A stretch of DNA of 12,826 nucleotides from JAWKWA01 sp041397765 (lineage in GTDB: Bacteria; Pseudomonadota; Alphaproteobacteria; Rhizobiales; Hyphomicrobiaceae): the NCBI GenBank assembly GCA_041397765.1, contig JAWKWA010000039.1, forward strand, positions 1-12,826, in the 5' to 3' direction. The notes beneath the pieces were generated by a model, which was not told where the DNA came from, did no database searches, and worked only from the letters and a program-made list of their open reading frames with translations. The position numbers were made by a program, and so were the translations under genes. This document shows positions 12,126-12,826 of this stretch, piece after piece (position 1 is the stretch's first letter; each line of letters starts with the position of its first letter).

Positions 12126-12826
12126 TCAGGCCTCGCGCATCAGCATCCGCTGCTCGTCGAAGAGCTGGAGCTTGGCATATTCGACGGCGGTCTCGGGATC
12201 GCGCCGCTCGATCGCCTCGAACAGCGAGCGCAGGCGCTTCTGGTACTCCCGGATGCGCGAGGGCGACAGGCTCTTGCGCTTGTGGGCGAGCCAATGGCCC
12301 TGGCGGCGCACGTCGGTGATCATCTGGTAGATGGCGATCAGCAGCGGATTGCCGGTGGCGCGGGCGAGATCGAGGAAGAACTCCTCCTCGACCCGGGCGA
12401 AGGCCTCCGCATCGGTCAGCACCGCCTCGGCATCGGCGAGGCGCTGGCTGAGGCGGGTGATGTCGCGCGGCGCCATGTGGATGACGGCGAGGCGGACGAG
12501 CTCGGGCTCGACGATGCCGCGCACGACCTGGAGCTCGAGGAGGCTCGTCGCCTCGGAAACGGCGAGGATGTCATAAGCCGCGGCCGGTTCGAGGGGGGAC
12601 GCCGCGCCGACGGGCGGCAGGCCGGTCGCTGCCACGGGAGATCCGGGCTCGTGCGAGCCGCCCGTATCCTTCGACCAGATGACGAAGCTGCCGGAGCCCG
12701 GCCGGCGGGCGACGACGCCGCTCCGTGCCAGGATGTCGAGCGCCTCGCGAACTGCCGCGCGGCTGACGCCGAGGTCGCTGGCAAGGTCGCGCTCGGCGGG
12801 CAGTCGCTCGCCGGTGCGGAACTCGC
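12126..12826 (-). CDS. GntR/FadR-type transcriptional regulator, 5' end cut by window edge
   Basis: 232 residues are visible and the frame is open at the right edge, so only the first part of the winged-helix domain is missing. Seen: TGERLPAERDLASDLGVSRA, then AVREALDILARSGVVARRPG and GSFV, the classic GntR helix-turn-helix and wing. A Pro/Gly/Ala-rich linker follows, then an all-helical FCD domain (LLELQVVRGIVEPEL onward, with ARATGNPLL). FCD proteins often bind a metal through one Asp and three His. Here the equivalents look replaced: VEEEFFLDLA instead of D-x-x-F-H, REYQKRL instead of an EHR-type segment, and no His near the end. It may bind an organic acid or acyl-CoA without metal, as E. 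coli FadR does. A GTG at 12635 inside the gene is not the real start. Its target is unknown; the catabolic operon and the transferase are nearby candidates. Confidence 0.92.
   Translation of the reverse strand, partial: EFRTGERLPAERDLASDLGVSRAAVREALDILARSGVVARRPGSGSFVIWSKDTGGSHEPGSPVAATGLPPVGAASPLEPAAAYDILAVSEATSLLELQVVRGIVEPELVRLAVIHMAPRDITRLSQRLADAEAVLTDAEAFARVEEEFFLDLARATGNPLLIAIYQMITDVRRQGHWLAHKRKSLSPSRIREYQKRLRSLFEAIERRDPETAVEYAKLQLFDEQRMLMREA

Noticed and set aside
11997..12330. An AAGGAGGA ribosome-site-like sequence followed by a plus-strand frame from a GTG at 12022
   Set aside because: The GTG is too far from the purine run, the frame is antisense to the regulator, and the translation shows no conserved features.

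Overview
The window looks like a chromosomal segment from a high-GC alphaproteobacterium, probably of the Hyphomicrobiales/Rhizobiales type. This rests on GC-rich codon use and on resemblance to Rhodopseudomonas/Bradyrhizobium-like acyl-CoA catabolism proteins. It is an inference from composition and protein families, not a taxonomic assignment. I see no rRNA, tRNA, CRISPR array, transposase or phage gene.

Region 1 (1-8785, minus strand) is one long co-directional block with gaps of 22-78 bases, so probably a single operon read from right to left. In transcription order it encodes: a PaaK-like acyl-CoA ligase; an atypical SDR lacking the YxxxK pair; an amidohydrolase-2 protein that has lost most metal ligands; an SDR resembling BadH (2-hydroxycyclohexanecarboxyl-CoA dehydrogenase); an acyl-CoA dehydrogenase; a hotdog thioesterase; a crotonase of the MenB/BadI branch; a second acyl-CoA dehydrogenase; and a second PaaK-like ligase cut by the left edge. 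Together these could activate a (probably cyclic) carboxylic acid to its CoA ester, desaturate it, act on it with a crotonase, oxidise a hydroxyl to a ketone, perhaps open a ring, and release or edit CoA esters. The substrate cannot be read from the sequence. Several members carry changed catalytic residues, so textbook reactions should not be assumed.

Region 2 (8786-9093) is a divergent control region. It holds a perfect 16-bp palindrome, further copies of its half-site and a plausible minus-strand sigma70 promoter for the operon.

Region 3 (9094-11655, plus strand) encodes a family III CoA-transferase/racemase-like protein with a His/Asp pair of the alpha-methylacyl-CoA racemase type. It is followed by a type-I periplasmic-binding-fold protein with no convincing signal peptide and no transporter genes beside it, which may be a cytoplasmic sensor or an orphan binding protein.

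Region 4 (11656-12826) starts with a strong hairpin between convergent genes. Next come a 57-residue predicted secreted protein on the minus strand with an upstream region rich in repeats, and a GntR/FadR-type regulator on the minus strand cut by the right edge. The regulator's FCD domain seems to lack the usual metal-binding histidines. It is a candidate acyl-CoA-responsive regulator of the neighbourhood, but nothing in the sequence proves this.
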